From NCBI GenBank assembly GCA_029851835.1, contig JARKVD010000021.1, positions 1-64,000 of the forward strand: a stretch of 64,000 nucleotides of DNA. The letters are read 5' to 3'. The position numbers and the translations under genes are program-made. Below are positions 24,105 through 33,761 of the stretch, piece by piece. The first letter of the stretch is position 1. Each line of letters begins with the position of its first letter. This stretch comes from Clostridium sp. (GTDB lineage Bacteria; Bacillota; Clostridia; Clostridiales; Clostridiaceae). The notes under the pieces are model-generated. The model did not search any database and was not told where the DNA came from. It saw only the letters and a list, made by a program, of their open reading frames with translations.

Positions 24105-25448
24105 ATGAAGAAGCATAAAATAATAACAATGATAGCAGTGGTATCTTCAATATTATTAATTGCCGTGGGCTGTGAAGCTAAACCACTGTCTGAAGCAGAG
24201 TATATAAAAAAATATGCAGTAGAGTTCAATATAGACGAAATTAAGAATAATTCAGAGCTAGACTCAATTAAAGAAAGCATTAAAGATAAAAAGATTATAT
24301 TTACAAATGAAATGCATGGAGTTAAGGAGAATGCAACAATTCAAACTAAAATGGCACAGTATTTAATTGATAATTGGGAACTAAAAAATGTTTTAATTGA
24401 AGCTGGTTATGCCGCAGGTACAATTTTGAATACTTATATTCAAACAGGAGATGAAGAACTTCTAGAAGAATATAAGAATAATCATTTGATGAGCAAAGCT
24501 AATTATGATTTATATTATGATTATCTAAAGTCATTATATGAGAAGAATAAGGAGCTGCCAGAAGAGAATAAGATTAGGTTAATTGGAATTGATAGCATGG
24601 AAAGTGGTCCTGGTGTTAAAATGTTTATTGACTTACTTATTAAAAATAATTCTAATCTGTCACCTGAACAAATAAATGCATTAAATACCTTCAATGCTGA
24701 AATTGGAGAAACTGAAATAATTAATAGTACTCAAGTTTATGATGTGGAAGAAAATAAAAAGAATGTATTGAATGCAGTTAATAAATTAGAAGGTCATATT
24801 GCTTCAAATAAATCTCTATATGAAGCTAATCTAGGAGATTCACTTTTTGATCTTCAGGTTGTTTTAAATAATATTAAAAACGATCAAGATTTTGGAGGAG
24901 AACCATTAACTACTGTTTATGACGATAAAGAATTCTATGAAATAAGGGATAAGTATACCTATGATAATTATAAAATGCTAGATGACAAATTAAATTTAGA
25001 CAAGTCTTATATGCATTATGGAGTAGCTCATGCCTATCAGAAAGAGTTTAATGGTGTAAAGTTTTTAGCAGCATATATGAATGAAGATGAAGAGCTGAAG
25101 GGGAAGATTTATTCTTTCAGCACAGTCTATAATCAGGGTGGCATATTCCAGCATAATACCTGCTCAAAGGAAACATTTTCAACTATTTCAGAGGAGTTGA
25201 AAGGTATAATTAAAGGGTCAAACTTAGAAGGGAAAAGCTTCATAATAGATTTAAATAAGACTAATAGTCCATTTAAAAATGAAATGTCTAAAATACCATT
25301 TAGTGAATATGATACTAATTATACATGGGAAGAAGCCTTTAAGAATAATGAAGGGGTAGCCACAGATTATGTACAGGGTATAATATTTATAGATTATCCA
25401 AATCCCATAGAATGGATTTCTTTAGAAATATTAAAAGGGAAACGTTAA
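24105..25448 (+). CDS. Lipoprotein with erythromycin-esterase/TIKI-like domain
   Basis: A secreted lipoprotein of about 447 residues: basic start MKKHK, hydrophobic core, lipobox AVGC. The main domain resembles EreA/ChaN-type proteins: IIFTNEMHGVKENATIQTKM (the EmHG motif corresponds to the EatHG of erythromycin esterases) and VLIEAGYAAGTILNTYIQTGDEELL, then MHYGVAHAYQKEF. I prefer the ATG at 24105; an in-frame ATG at 24096 is only one base from the AAGGAG site. The family also includes proteins with no known esterase activity, so drug hydrolysis is not established. It stands alone between terminators. Confidence 0.7.
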   Translation: MKKHKIITMIAVVSSILLIAVGCEAKPLSEAEYIKKYAVEFNIDEIKNNSELDSIKESIKDKKIIFTNEMHGVKENATIQTKMAQYLIDNWELKNVLIEAGYAAGTILNTYIQTGDEELLEEYKNNHLMSKANYDLYYDYLKSLYEKNKELPEENKIRLIGIDSMESGPGVKMFIDLLIKNNSNLSPEQINALNTFNAEIGETEIINSTQVYDVEENKKNVLNAVNKLEGHIASNKSLYEANLGDSLFDLQVVLNNIKNDQDFGGEPLTTVYDDKEFYEIRDKYTYDNYKMLDDKLNLDKSYMHYGVAHAYQKEFNGVKFLAAYMNEDEELKGKIYSFSTVYNQGGIFQHNTCSKETFSTISEELKGIIKGSNLEGKSFIIDLNKTNSPFKNEMSKIPFSEYDTNYTWEEAFKNNEGVATDYVQGIIFIDYPNPIEWISLEILKGKR

Positions 25449-25466
25449 ATTTTACGTTTCCCTTTT
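25433..25466. terminator. Bidirectional intrinsic terminator
   Basis: AAAAGGGAAACGT (25433-25445) pairs with ACGTTTCCCTTTT (25454-25466); overlaps the end of the lipoprotein gene and serves the convergent ABC gene. Confidence 0.9.
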
Positions 25467-25486
25467 AATTATCTTTAAAATATTTT

Positions 25487-28129
25487 TTATTCAGTTCGTA
25501 ATGCTTCCACAGGGTCCTTTTTAGCAGCCATTTTTGAAGGAATTAATCCAGAAATAACTGTTAATACCATGCTTATTACAACTAATATTATAGCTGCATT
25601 TACTGGTAAGGAAGCAATGTTCTCTATACCAAAGGCATTATATACGATATTGTTAATTGGTATATCAAGAAGTACTGTTACCCCAATTCCAAGTAACCCT
25701 GCGCATAAGCCTATAATGAAGGTTTCAGCGTTAAATACTCTTGAGATATCCTTTTTAGAAGCACCAATTGCACGAAGGATACCAATTTCCTTAGTTCTTT
25801 CAAGTACAGAAATGTAGGTTATAATTCCTATCATTATACAAGATACCACTAGGGATATAGCCACGAAGCCTACTAATATATAAGTTATGGCGTTGATAAT
25901 TGTAGTTACTGAAGACATCATTAAGGCTACAAAGTCTGTGTATCTTAAAGCCTCATTTTCATCTCTTCCACTGTTATACTCATCTATAAAGTCTGCAATT
26001 TTCTCTTTAGCTTCAAAATCGCTTGGATAAATTAATATAGTTGATGGTTCATCCATATGGGCTACACCAAGTAATTCTAGGTTTTCTTCATAGGTAGCAT
26101 CAGTTTTTAAAGCCTTTAGATAATCCTTAAACTGATCAAGGACCATTTCGTCAGTAGCACCTTGGGCTTTCATTTGTTGAATAGCACCCTGCATTTGCTG
26201 TTGCTCGGCTTCTGGACGAGTTGCTATATAGGCTTGTAAATCCTCCATAGTCATATCTTCATCCTTGTTTTCAGTTTCAAAGGCAATACCTGTTAAAATA
26301 TCTGTATTAGGGTCTGCCATCTGTTCCTTAACTATTTCACTTTCTTGAATAGTTTCTACAGCGTATTTAGTAAGATCTGTTGAGTATCCAACTCCACCAT
26401 AGGCAGCGACGCTGCTAGAGGAGGTTCCACTTTTCTGTTTTATAATACCTACGACCTTCACTTCTAAAGCATCTTGAAGTTTATTTAAAATATAATCTTC
26501 ATTATCGGACATATCCTTCCAAGTACCATTTTCATCTTTTTCGTAGTAATCAGTATTAAGTAATAGCTTAAATTTAAGATTCATTAAATCATCATAACTA
26601 TATTTTATTATTTCTTTAGCTTCTAGTTCTTCACCATTCATAGCACTCTTTAGCATATCTTTTAACTCTGTTTGGTCAAGAAGTCCAAGGGCATATAAAG
26701 CATAGTCACTTATTGTTCCGTTACCATCAGTAATTAGAACAACTTCATCATGACTTTCAGGGAATCTTCCATCTACAAGCTCATACTGTGTATCAAGGAG
26801 ATTCTTTTCAGCTGGAAGCTGGCTCCAAATGTCATAGTTGGTGCCACCCATTGGGCTCATTGGTGCGATCTCTGCCATGTTTCCCATGGAAACCCCCATG
26901 GAATCCATAACCTGTGAAGGGTTTACCTGTATAAGGTCTTCACTATCATCAGCTTTATAAAGGTTCAGCTGTGTTTTATATTGATATTCAATACCAGAAG
27001 TATATTGGCTTAGTGTATCACTGTTAGTTTCTAGATACTCTTTAAAGTCCTTTAAATCATTAGTTGTTGTGCCTGCTGCCATAGATGAAATCATAGAAGA
27101 CATCATGTTATTAGAAATAATCTCATTGTCTCCTGATTCTGCTTCATTTTGCTTTGTCTGGCTTTCCATCATATTAGTCATGAAACCTGTTAAGTCGGCA
27201 CTTTCTCGTTCTATTTGTAGAGGATAACTTCCTAGTGTTTCCTCTTCAACACTGTCAATGTAATTTTGAACCCCGTTTGATAGGGAAAGAATTAAGGCAA
27301 TTCCTATTATCCCTATGGAACCTGCAAAGGCAGTTAAGAAGGTTCTTCCCTTTTTAGTCATAAGATTGTTTAAGCTTAGGGAAAGGGCTGTAGTAAAGGA
27401 CATAGATTTCTTTTTCTTATTCTCATAATTAACTACTGCCTCTGAATTTTTATCATAGGGCATGCTGTCGTCAATTACTTCTCCATCTAATAGCTTTATA
27501 ATACGAGTAGAGTACTCTTCTGCTAAGGATGGATTATGGGTAACCATTATTACTAGACGTTCCTTTGCGATTTCCTTTAGAATATTCATTATCTGAATAC
27601 TTGTTTTTGTATCTAAAGCTCCCGTAGGCTCATCTGCTAAGATAATATCTGGATTATTAACTAAGGCTCTGGCAATTGCCACCCTTTGCATCTGTCCACC
27701 AGACATTTGATTAGGTCTTTTGTTAAGCTGATCTCCAAGACCTACTTTTTCTAAGGCATCAATGGCACGCTGTCTTCTTTCTTGCTTTGATACTCCTGAT
27801 AGTGTCATTGCCAGCTCAACATTGGCTAAAACCGTTTGATGGGAGATTAAGTTGTAGCTTTGAAAAACAAAGCCGATAGAGTGATTTCTATAGGTATCCC
27901 AGTCGCTATCTTTAAATTTCTTTGTTGACTTACCGTTGATAATTAGGTCTCCACTGGTATATTGGTCAAGACCTCCTATGATATTTAGTAAGGTAGTTTT
28001 TCCACATCCAGATTGTCCTAAGATTGAAACTAATTCATTTTCTCTAAATTCAATATTAACACCGCGTAAAGCGTGTACCTTGGTATCACCTGTAATATAT
28101 TCTTTTTTAATATTACTAAGTTTAAGCAT
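25487..28129 (-). CDS. ABC transporter with fused ATPase and FtsX-like permease (MacB type)
   Basis: An 880-residue protein. Residues 1-225 are a MacB/LolD-type ATPase: Walker A GQSGCGKTT at 39-47, signature MSGGQMQRVAIARAL, Walker B IILADEPTGALD. After a linker, one membrane segment near 290, a long extracellular region (about 310-760, rich in Gln and Met, with QQQMQGAIQQMKAQ), then three C-terminal FtsX segments. Such proteins export or resist antimicrobial peptides or lipophilic drugs. I start at the ATG at 28129, which follows GGGGGG; the longer frame lacks a ribosome binding site. It diverges from a TetR gene whose candidate operators lie between. Confidence 0.88.
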   Translation of the reverse strand: MLKLSNIKKEYITGDTKVHALRGVNIEFRENELVSILGQSGCGKTTLLNIIGGLDQYTSGDLIINGKSTKKFKDSDWDTYRNHSIGFVFQSYNLISHQTVLANVELAMTLSGVSKQERRQRAIDALEKVGLGDQLNKRPNQMSGGQMQRVAIARALVNNPDIILADEPTGALDTKTSIQIMNILKEIAKERLVIMVTHNPSLAEEYSTRIIKLLDGEVIDDSMPYDKNSEAVVNYENKKKKSMSFTTALSLSLNNLMTKKGRTFLTAFAGSIGIIGIALILSLSNGVQNYIDSVEEETLGSYPLQIERESADLTGFMTNMMESQTKQNEAESGDNEIISNNMMSSMISSMAAGTTTNDLKDFKEYLETNSDTLSQYTSGIEYQYKTQLNLYKADDSEDLIQVNPSQVMDSMGVSMGNMAEIAPMSPMGGTNYDIWSQLPAEKNLLDTQYELVDGRFPESHDEVVLITDGNGTISDYALYALGLLDQTELKDMLKSAMNGEELEAKEIIKYSYDDLMNLKFKLLLNTDYYEKDENGTWKDMSDNEDYILNKLQDALEVKVVGIIKQKSGTSSSSVAAYGGVGYSTDLTKYAVETIQESEIVKEQMADPNTDILTGIAFETENKDEDMTMEDLQAYIATRPEAEQQQMQGAIQQMKAQGATDEMVLDQFKDYLKALKTDATYEENLELLGVAHMDEPSTILIYPSDFEAKEKIADFIDEYNSGRDENEALRYTDFVALMMSSVTTIINAITYILVGFVAISLVVSCIMIGIITYISVLERTKEIGILRAIGASKKDISRVFNAETFIIGLCAGLLGIGVTVLLDIPINNIVYNAFGIENIASLPVNAAIILVVISMVLTVISGLIPSKMAAKKDPVEALRTE

Positions 28130-28160
28130 ATAATTATTCCCCCCTAACATCTGTATCACC

Positions 28161-28243
28161 TAAGTGACACAGTGTTCCTTGTTGCTAAATTAATTTTAAG
28201 TGACACAGTGTTCCTTGTCAATAAAAATAAAAAATGTTATAAT
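28161..28243. promoter_or_regulatory. Divergent promoter region with two 22-bp operator repeats
   Basis: The exact sequence beginning TAAGTGACACAGTGTTCC (22 bp) occurs at 28161-28182 and 28197-28218, 36 bp apart. Its core ACACAGTGT is an inverted repeat. The second copy overlaps the -35 (TTGTCA, 28215-28220) of a sigma-A promoter with TATAAT at 28238-28243 and 17 bp spacing, reading into tetR. The first lies on the ABC gene side. Likely TetR operators controlling both genes. Confidence 0.75.
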
Positions 28244-28278
28244 TCCGTTAAAATCTATTAATATTTGGAGGTGAAAGT

Positions 28279-28941
28279 ATGGAATTTGTAAGAGCCCGCA
28301 GTGATGCACAAAAGGATCTTAGAATACAGCAGATTAAGGATATTGCTATAAAACAATATGAAATTCATGGTTATGATAAAATCTCCATGAAATCAATTTC
28401 ATCAGAATTGGACTTTTCACGCTCAAATTTATATAAATATTACACCTCTAAAGAGCTCATTTTCACTGACATTCTTTATGATGATTTTCTCCTTTGGACT
28501 GATGAATTATGCACTAGGTTAGAAAAGGAAGAAAAGATGTCTCATAGGGCTTTATGTGCCTTTATAGCGGAAGTTACTGCAAGGCATATGAGGATGATTG
28601 GGTTAATGACATTTCTGCCACCAATTTTAAGCAAAAGTGTTGATATAAAAGACTTAATGGTTTATAAAGAAAAGATTTCTGCAAAAATGGATTACTTTTT
28701 ATCTTTACTTCAAAAGCATATTCCAGAATTAAGTCTCCGTGAAATATGTCTTTTTGGAGAATATCAATTCCGATTTTCAATGAGCTCCTATCAAACTATG
28801 ATTAGAGAACCAATTGAAGAGCTTATGCCTGAGGCAGATGAGTTATGCCAAATAAATTTTGATTTCGAATCTTCCTATAAGGAATATGTTTACATAATTT
28901 TAAAAGGTATAATTGCTAGCAGAGATGAGGATAAAAGGTAA
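28279..28941 (+). CDS. TetR/AcrR family transcriptional regulator
   Basis: A 220-residue TetR repressor. The helix-turn-helix is at about residues 17-62 (IKDIAIKQYEIHGYDKISMKSISSELDFSRSNLYKYYTSKEL), and the rest is a helical ligand domain with no recognised ligand. GGAGGTGA precedes the ATG. Divergent from the MacB-type ABC gene, with two identical operator candidates between them, so it probably represses itself and the ABC gene until an inducer binds. Confidence 0.9.
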   Translation: MEFVRARSDAQKDLRIQQIKDIAIKQYEIHGYDKISMKSISSELDFSRSNLYKYYTSKELIFTDILYDDFLLWTDELCTRLEKEEKMSHRALCAFIAEVTARHMRMIGLMTFLPPILSKSVDIKDLMVYKEKISAKMDYFLSLLQKHIPELSLREICLFGEYQFRFSMSSYQTMIREPIEELMPEADELCQINFDFESSYKEYVYIILKGIIASRDEDKR

Positions 28942-28947
28942 AGGTAA

Positions 28948-28992
28948 ATAAGTACAACCTTCTGTATTAGTAACAGAGGGTTGTACTTATTT
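28948..28992. terminator. Bidirectional intrinsic terminator
   Basis: AATAAGTACAACCTTCTGT pairs with ACAGAGGGTTGTACTTATT around a 7-nt loop, between tetR and the convergent membrane protein gene. Confidence 0.9.
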
Positions 28993-29021
28993 TTATTAGA
29001 GAAAAAATATGTGGAATTTAT

Positions 29022-29489
29022 TTACTCATCAATTTCTTCTTCATCAAGTTCAGCTTCAATTTTCTTTATTTTACGTTGGTTTAATTTCCTTATTGTATAT
29101 AGGCTAAAGAAAGAACCCACAGTGGCAATAATAAAGATCAATACTAGGGTAAAAATTTTCTCCTTTAGATTCATAGAATCTTTTACCATTTGAAATGCAG
29201 TAACTGCAGTTATAACAACACCATTAACTAAACTATTTGTTATTAGAAGTTTCTTAGAAAGGTTTGGCGTGAAGTTATTACCTGATGAAATATTCCTTAT
29301 TAAGATATACGCAGAGGCACCAAAGAAACACACTATTTCAGTTGCATATTCTTCAGGGGCAGCTTTAAAGATAAACTGTTGTATTAACATTGAAGCTAGT
29401 AGAAAAAACATTACTAAAGAAAAAGCTTCATTAGTTATTTTACGTCTTTCGTTAATTTCTCTTTCATCATGGATAACATTTCTTTTCAT
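29022..29489 (-). CDS. Four-helix membrane protein paired with an XRE regulator
   Basis: A 155-residue protein with about four membrane segments (near residues 22-40, 48-66, 85-105, 118-140) and a charged C-terminus ending EAELDEEEIDE. The N-terminal DEREINERRKITNEAF is a motif I associate with small membrane proteins encoded beside short XRE regulators in Firmicutes. It follows the XRE gene by 4 bp on the same strand. Function unknown; possibly senses membrane stress. Confidence 0.65.
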   Translation of the reverse strand: MKRNVIHDEREINERRKITNEAFSLVMFFLLASMLIQQFIFKAAPEEYATEIVCFFGASAYILIRNISSGNNFTPNLSKKLLITNSLVNGVVITAVTAFQMVKDSMNLKEKIFTLVLIFIIATVGSFFSLYTIRKLNQRKIKKIEAELDEEEIDE

Positions 29490-29493
29490 ATCT

Positions 29494-29688
29494 CTATTCC
29501 TCCCAAAATAATTGATCTAAGGTTTTATTTAGTGCTTTGCATATTGCTATGCAGAGATTAAGTGTTGGATTATAGTTTCCAGATTCGATTAGCCCTATGG
29601 TTTGTCTTGTAACTCCTACGGCTTTAGCTAGATCGTCCTGTTTCATGTCTAGCTCTAATCTTGCTATTTTCATACGTTTATTTTTCAT
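29494..29688 (-). CDS. Small XRE-family regulator (64 residues)
   Basis: A minimal Cro/CI-type DNA-binding protein: MKIARLELDMKQDDLAKAVG, VTRQTIGLIESGNYNPTLNL, AIKALNKTLDQLFW-like end. I start at the ATG at 29688, 7 bp after GGAGG; the longer open frame has no ribosome binding site. It resembles YozG-type regulators that are co-transcribed with a membrane protein, as here. A second such pair is at 42.1-42.7 kb. Confidence 0.88.
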   Translation of the reverse strand: MKNKRMKIARLELDMKQDDLAKAVGVTRQTIGLIESGNYNPTLNLCIAICKALNKTLDQLFWEE

Positions 29689-29986
29689 GGAAAAACCTCC
29701 TTGCAAATATACTATAAAATATAATTTGCATAATGTCAAATATATATTACATTTAGTAGATGAAATATTGCATTAATAATAAAATGATGGAGATAATAGG
29801 GAAAGCAAAAATAATATAAAAAATAGAAAGTTAAATGAATAATCAATAGAGTTTTTTAACATTTTGTTTAAGAAGTTTCGCTTATAGGATATAATAAAGA
29901 AAGTTAGATTTTTATTTTTTATGAAAAAGTGATATATTTATTAGAGGCTTTCGAGCGTAAATATAAATGAGTAAGGGTGAGATATA

Positions 29987-32218
29987 GTGGCTAAAGTTAT
30001 TATTGCGGAAAAACCATCCGTGGCAAAGAATATTGCAGAGGCTTTAAACATTAAAACTAGAAAAGATGGATATTTTGAAGGTGAAGATTATTTAGTTACA
30101 TGGGCTTTTGGTCACTTATTACAGCTATATGATGCTAAGGATTATGATGAAAGTATGAAGGGCTGGGAGTTTTCTAAGTTTCCTTTTATACCAGATAATT
30201 TTAAGTATAAGATCAAAAGTGACTCACTAAATAGAAATATAGTTGATAAGGGTGCTGAAAAACAGCTTAGAATTATAAAAAGCTTAATAGATAGAGACAA
30301 TGTGGATGGAGTTATATCTGCAACGGACTTTGACCGTGAAGGACAAGTTATTGCCGATGAACTCTTTATATATTTTAATGAGAAAAAACCAGTTTATAGA
30401 CTGCTTTTAAATGAATGGACACCTGATGAGGTTAAAAAGGGAATGGCTGATTTAAAGCCAAATGAGGAAATGCAGTCTCTTCAAGATGCTGGAATAGGAA
30501 GACAATGGGCAGACTGGGTTATTGGAATTAATCTTACCTCTGTAGCAACTCTAAGATATAAATTTGAGGATGTTAAGTTACTTAACATTGGAAGGGTTCT
30601 TCTTCCAACATTAAAGATTATTTATGATAGGGATAAAGAAATAAGGGAGTTCGTAGCAACAACCTATCACAAACTTAATGTAACCTTTAAAACTCAGAAC
30701 AATGAAGAGTATGATGGGATGTATTATGAAACAAAGAATTTTGAAGGCGAAGAAAAGCTGGATGAGAAATTTGATGAAAAGGACTATCTGAAAAATATTG
30801 CAAAGGTTCTTGATGGAAAGTCAGCAGAGGTTGTTGAGAAGCAGACAGAGAAGAAAAAGGAATATCCTCCATATCTATTCAACCTGTCAAACCTGCAGGG
30901 ATATGTTACAAGTAAGTATAAGGGATGGACTTCTGATAAGGTTTTAAAGGTTGCTCAGTCTTTATATGAGAAAAAGTTAATTACCTATCCAAGAACTGCA
31001 AGTATAGTTCTAGAGGAAAGCTTAGTAGATAGAACTAAAAAGGTTTTAGAGACTTTAAAAAGAGGTTTGCCTTATGAAAATGAAATAAAATTTGCCAAGA
31101 CTAAGAGAATTTTTGATAATTCAAAAGTTGAAAGCCATAGTGCCATAGTTCCTACATATATTATTCCAAAGGGACTTTCGCCAGATGAGACTATTGTATA
31201 TAAAGCAGTTAAAAATAGATTTATAATGCAGTTCATGCCTATTGCAGAGTTTGAGGAAACAAAGATTACATCTAAGGTTTATGATGAAAAAGTTAAAGGT
31301 GTGTTTGTCTCTAAAGGAAAGGTTCAGATAGTGGAAGGCTGGCGTAAGGTTGAAAAGATAGAAACAAAGGATACTATTCTTCCTCTAGTTATGGAAAAGG
31401 AAATGGTAGACGTAGTTGGAACAAAGGTTAATACAGTTACAAAGAAGCCGCCAAAGTATCATTCAGAGAAAACGCTTCTTAGGGTTATGGAGACTTGTGG
31501 TAAGAGTATGGGAAAAGAAACGGTTAATGATGAGGAGGATGAAGAAAATACTTCATCGGAATCACAAGAGGAAACTTCAGAAGAGTTAATGAAGGCAATC
31601 CTTAGTGGATTTAGCATAGGAACTCCTGCCACAAGGGCAGAAACTATTAAGAAGCTTAAGGATATAGGATATATAACAACTAAAGGTAAAAACTTAACTT
31701 GTACAGAGCTTGGAACTACCATGGTAGAGATGTTCCCAGTGAGAGAGCTCTTTGACCTTGAATATACAGGACGACTAGAGAAAACTCTATCGGATATAGA
31801 AAAAGGTACCGTAAAAAAGGAAACTTTCATTAATCATATTTGTGATTTTACAAGAAGCTCTGTTGAAGCCATAAAAAATGATACCTCCATGCTTTCTAAA
31901 ATTAAGGTTGAATTGCCTGAAGGTGTAGAAAGTGTAGGGAACTGTCCTATATGTGGCAATCCAGTAATAGAAGGCACTAAAGGCTTTGGCTGCTCAAACT
32001 GGAAAAATGGCTGTAAGTATACTATATGGAAAAATGATAAGTATATAGAGTCCTTAGGGAAAACAGTTACCAAGGAAATGGTAGAGCTGCTTCTTAAAAA
32101 TGGCAAGGTAGGCTTTAGAAATTTAAAAAGTAAAAAGGGAAATACCTTTGCAGCTTACTTAAGATATGAAAAAGATGAAGAAACAGGATATTTTAATTGG
32201 AAGCTGGAGTTTATCTAG
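29987..32218 (+). CDS. topB: DNA topoisomerase III
   Basis: A type IA topoisomerase of 743 residues that passes single strands and decatenates DNA. The TOPRIM domain has the acidic triad in ATDFDREGQ (the last residue is Gln where Glu is common). The active-site Tyr is about residue 334 in LITYPRTAS. FSIGTPATRAETIKKL is typical of topo III. A C-terminal zinc-binding segment CPICGNPVIEGTKGFGCSNW carries Cys residues near 648-662. The start is GTG, with AAGGGTGAG upstream. An acidic insertion (EEDEENTSSESQEETSEE) lies near residues 516-533. Confidence 0.93.
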   Translation: MAKVIIAEKPSVAKNIAEALNIKTRKDGYFEGEDYLVTWAFGHLLQLYDAKDYDESMKGWEFSKFPFIPDNFKYKIKSDSLNRNIVDKGAEKQLRIIKSLIDRDNVDGVISATDFDREGQVIADELFIYFNEKKPVYRLLLNEWTPDEVKKGMADLKPNEEMQSLQDAGIGRQWADWVIGINLTSVATLRYKFEDVKLLNIGRVLLPTLKIIYDRDKEIREFVATTYHKLNVTFKTQNNEEYDGMYYETKNFEGEEKLDEKFDEKDYLKNIAKVLDGKSAEVVEKQTEKKKEYPPYLFNLSNLQGYVTSKYKGWTSDKVLKVAQSLYEKKLITYPRTASIVLEESLVDRTKKVLETLKRGLPYENEIKFAKTKRIFDNSKVESHSAIVPTYIIPKGLSPDETIVYKAVKNRFIMQFMPIAEFEETKITSKVYDEKVKGVFVSKGKVQIVEGWRKVEKIETKDTILPLVMEKEMVDVVGTKVNTVTKKPPKYHSEKTLLRVMETCGKSMGKETVNDEEDEENTSSESQEETSEELMKAILSGFSIGTPATRAETIKKLKDIGYITTKGKNLTCTELGTTMVEMFPVRELFDLEYTGRLEKTLSDIEKGTVKKETFINHICDFTRSSVEAIKNDTSMLSKIKVELPEGVESVGNCPICGNPVIEGTKGFGCSNWKNGCKYTIWKNDKYIESLGKTVTKEMVELLLKNGKVGFRNLKSKKGNTFAAYLRYEKDEETGYFNWKLEFI

Positions 32219-32375
32219 ATTTAGAGTTTTACATGTGACTTTAATTATCAATTGAGAAAGTGTTTTTTTTAAAAAGTTTATTTGGTTACTCACAAGTTGG
32301 CGTAATCTGTATATTATGTTATTAAACTTAATAAAAAACATTATAAGGTAAATTCAATTGATAATGGAGGTAACT

Positions 32376-33242
32376 ATGAAGGATAGAGTTAAAGTCGGAA
32401 CTAAAGTAAGCATAAATACTATAATCGCCAATATAATATTAGGTTTAATAAAAGTTATTGCTGGAATTATTGCCAGTAGCAATGCTATGATAGCAGATGG
32501 AGTTCATTCTTTTTCGGATGTTATTACTACCTTTGGGGTTATTATAGGGTTAAAACTTTCTAATAAGCCTGACGATAAGTGTCATCCCTATGGCCATGAA
32601 AAAATAGAAAGTATATCAGCTTTATTTTTAGCTATGATTTTATTTGCAGTTGCTATAGGAATCGGCTTTGGAGGCATTGTAAGTATTATAAATGGAGATG
32701 TTAAAAAACCAGGTGTATTAGCAATATTGGCTGCTATAATTTCTATAATCGTTAAAGAATGGATGTATTTTTACACAATAAAATATGCTAAGAAGCTGAA
32801 TAGTTCTTCACTTAGAGCAGATGCATGGCATCATAGGTCAGACTCATTATCTTCTTTGGGAGCTTTGGTTGGAATAATTGCTGCGAGAATGGGCTTTCCT
32901 ATATTTGATTCTGCAGTAGCTGTAATTATATCCACAATCATTATGAAAGTTGCTTATGATGTTATACAAGAGAGTATAGGTCAGCTTATTGATTCATCAG
33001 CTAAAGAAGAGAATGTAAGAGAGTTTTATAGTAGATTAAAAGGGATTGATGGAATAAGAAGGATAGACAGCCTTAAGACAAGACAACATGCTAATAAAAT
33101 TTATGTAGATGTGGAAGTTTCCGTTGATTCTATATTAACTGTAGAGGAAGGTCACCATATAGCCGTACTTATTCATAATTCTATAGAAGAAAATCCACTT
33201 GTGAAGCACTGTATGGTTCATATTAATCCATTTAATAAATAA
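32376..33242 (+). CDS. Cation diffusion facilitator (CDF) metal transporter
   Basis: A 288-residue CDF exporter. ATG at 32376 follows ATGGAGGT; a longer TTG-started frame is less likely. Six membrane segments are followed by a cytoplasmic domain. Metal-site residues are visible in MIADGVHSFSDVIT (HxxxD, helix 2) and ADAWHHRSDSLSS (helix 5), then the C-terminal ferredoxin-like domain with VDVEVSVDSILTVEEGHHIA. Substrates in the family are Zn, Mn, Fe or Co; which one applies cannot be told. Confidence 0.9.
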   Translation: MKDRVKVGTKVSINTIIANIILGLIKVIAGIIASSNAMIADGVHSFSDVITTFGVIIGLKLSNKPDDKCHPYGHEKIESISALFLAMILFAVAIGIGFGGIVSIINGDVKKPGVLAILAAIISIIVKEWMYFYTIKYAKKLNSSSLRADAWHHRSDSLSSLGALVGIIAARMGFPIFDSAVAVIISTIIMKVAYDVIQESIGQLIDSSAKEENVREFYSRLKGIDGIRRIDSLKTRQHANKIYVDVEVSVDSILTVEEGHHIAVLIHNSIEENPLVKHCMVHINPFNK

Positions 33243-33246
33243 GTTT

Positions 33247-33320
33247 CATAAGTGATGCTCCAAATCTATGATTTGGTAAGCAGAACTTACTCCTTCGAAC
33301 AAAGAGAGAAGGAGTTTCAT
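33247..33320 (-). repeat. Dispersed structured repeat, copy R8
   Basis: TAAGTGATGC, CCAAATCtatGATTTGG, GAACTTACTCCTTCGAAC, GAAGGAGTTTC, flanked by TA on both sides. Lies just downstream of the CDF gene. Confidence 0.92.
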
Positions 33321-33340
33321 AATAATATTATTATATTTTT

Positions 33341-33443
33341 ATTAAGCATAAGAATAACACTATATTCTTATGCTTTGTTTTCTAAACATTTAAAAGCATA
33401 AGAAAGCACTAAGCTGCTTAGTACAGCTTAGTGCCCCTTTTTT
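33341..33443. terminator. Terminator cluster with AAGCATAAG hairpins
   Basis: Two neighbouring inverted repeats use AAGCATAAG / CTTATGCTT (about 33341-33375 and 33367-33402). Then a GCACTAAGCTG stem (33406-33416 / 33424-33434) is followed by CCCC and a T-run. It ends transcription of the CDF gene and probably also of the small ORF on the other strand. Confidence 0.75.
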
Positions 33444-33479
33444 AACCATATTAATTTGTAAGGAATGAATTTAATGAAG

Positions 33480-33545
33480 TTAAATTACTTTTGGTCCAAC
33501 CACCTTTCCTAAATCTAGTTCTGCGTTGACAGCTAAATTTTCCAA
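33480..33545 (-). CDS. Candidate 21-residue small protein with structured leader
   Basis: TTG start 8 nt after AAGGAGGG on the minus strand. The peptide reads MENLAVNAELDLGKVVGPKV plus Ile and stop. Upstream, AGCGGTTTCCCGCT (33581-33594) is a small perfect hairpin, and downstream is a strong terminator, giving a compact unit of about 200 nt. No homologue recognised. It could instead be a small RNA with an incidental ORF. Confidence 0.4.
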   Translation of the reverse strand: MENLAVNAELDLGKVVGPKVI

Positions 33546-33761
33546 TGGTGTACCCTCCTTATAATTAAATAATGGTAAATAGCGGTTTCCCGCTCCATGT
33601 AATCTTATAACTTCTTCGATTTAATCGATTCAGTAACTTGATTACAATATTATTATGTCACGCTATGAAAAAAATATTCCTATTAATTTTTTATTTTTAA
33701 AATTTATTTAGGTGATATAATAAATAGGGACATTAAAGTATAAGTAGATAGGAGATACACA
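33546..33761. other. Intergenic region between the small ORF and the dUTPase gene
   Basis: Contains the leader of the minus-strand small ORF and, near 33714-33720, a GATATAATAAAT sequence that probably is the -10 region of the dUTPase promoter on the plus strand. Otherwise AT-rich without recognised features. Confidence 0.4.

Noticed and set aside
31459-31830. Long minus-strand ORF inside topB
   Set aside because: It overlaps conserved topoisomerase sequence and shows no family motif or ribosome binding site; an antisense shadow.
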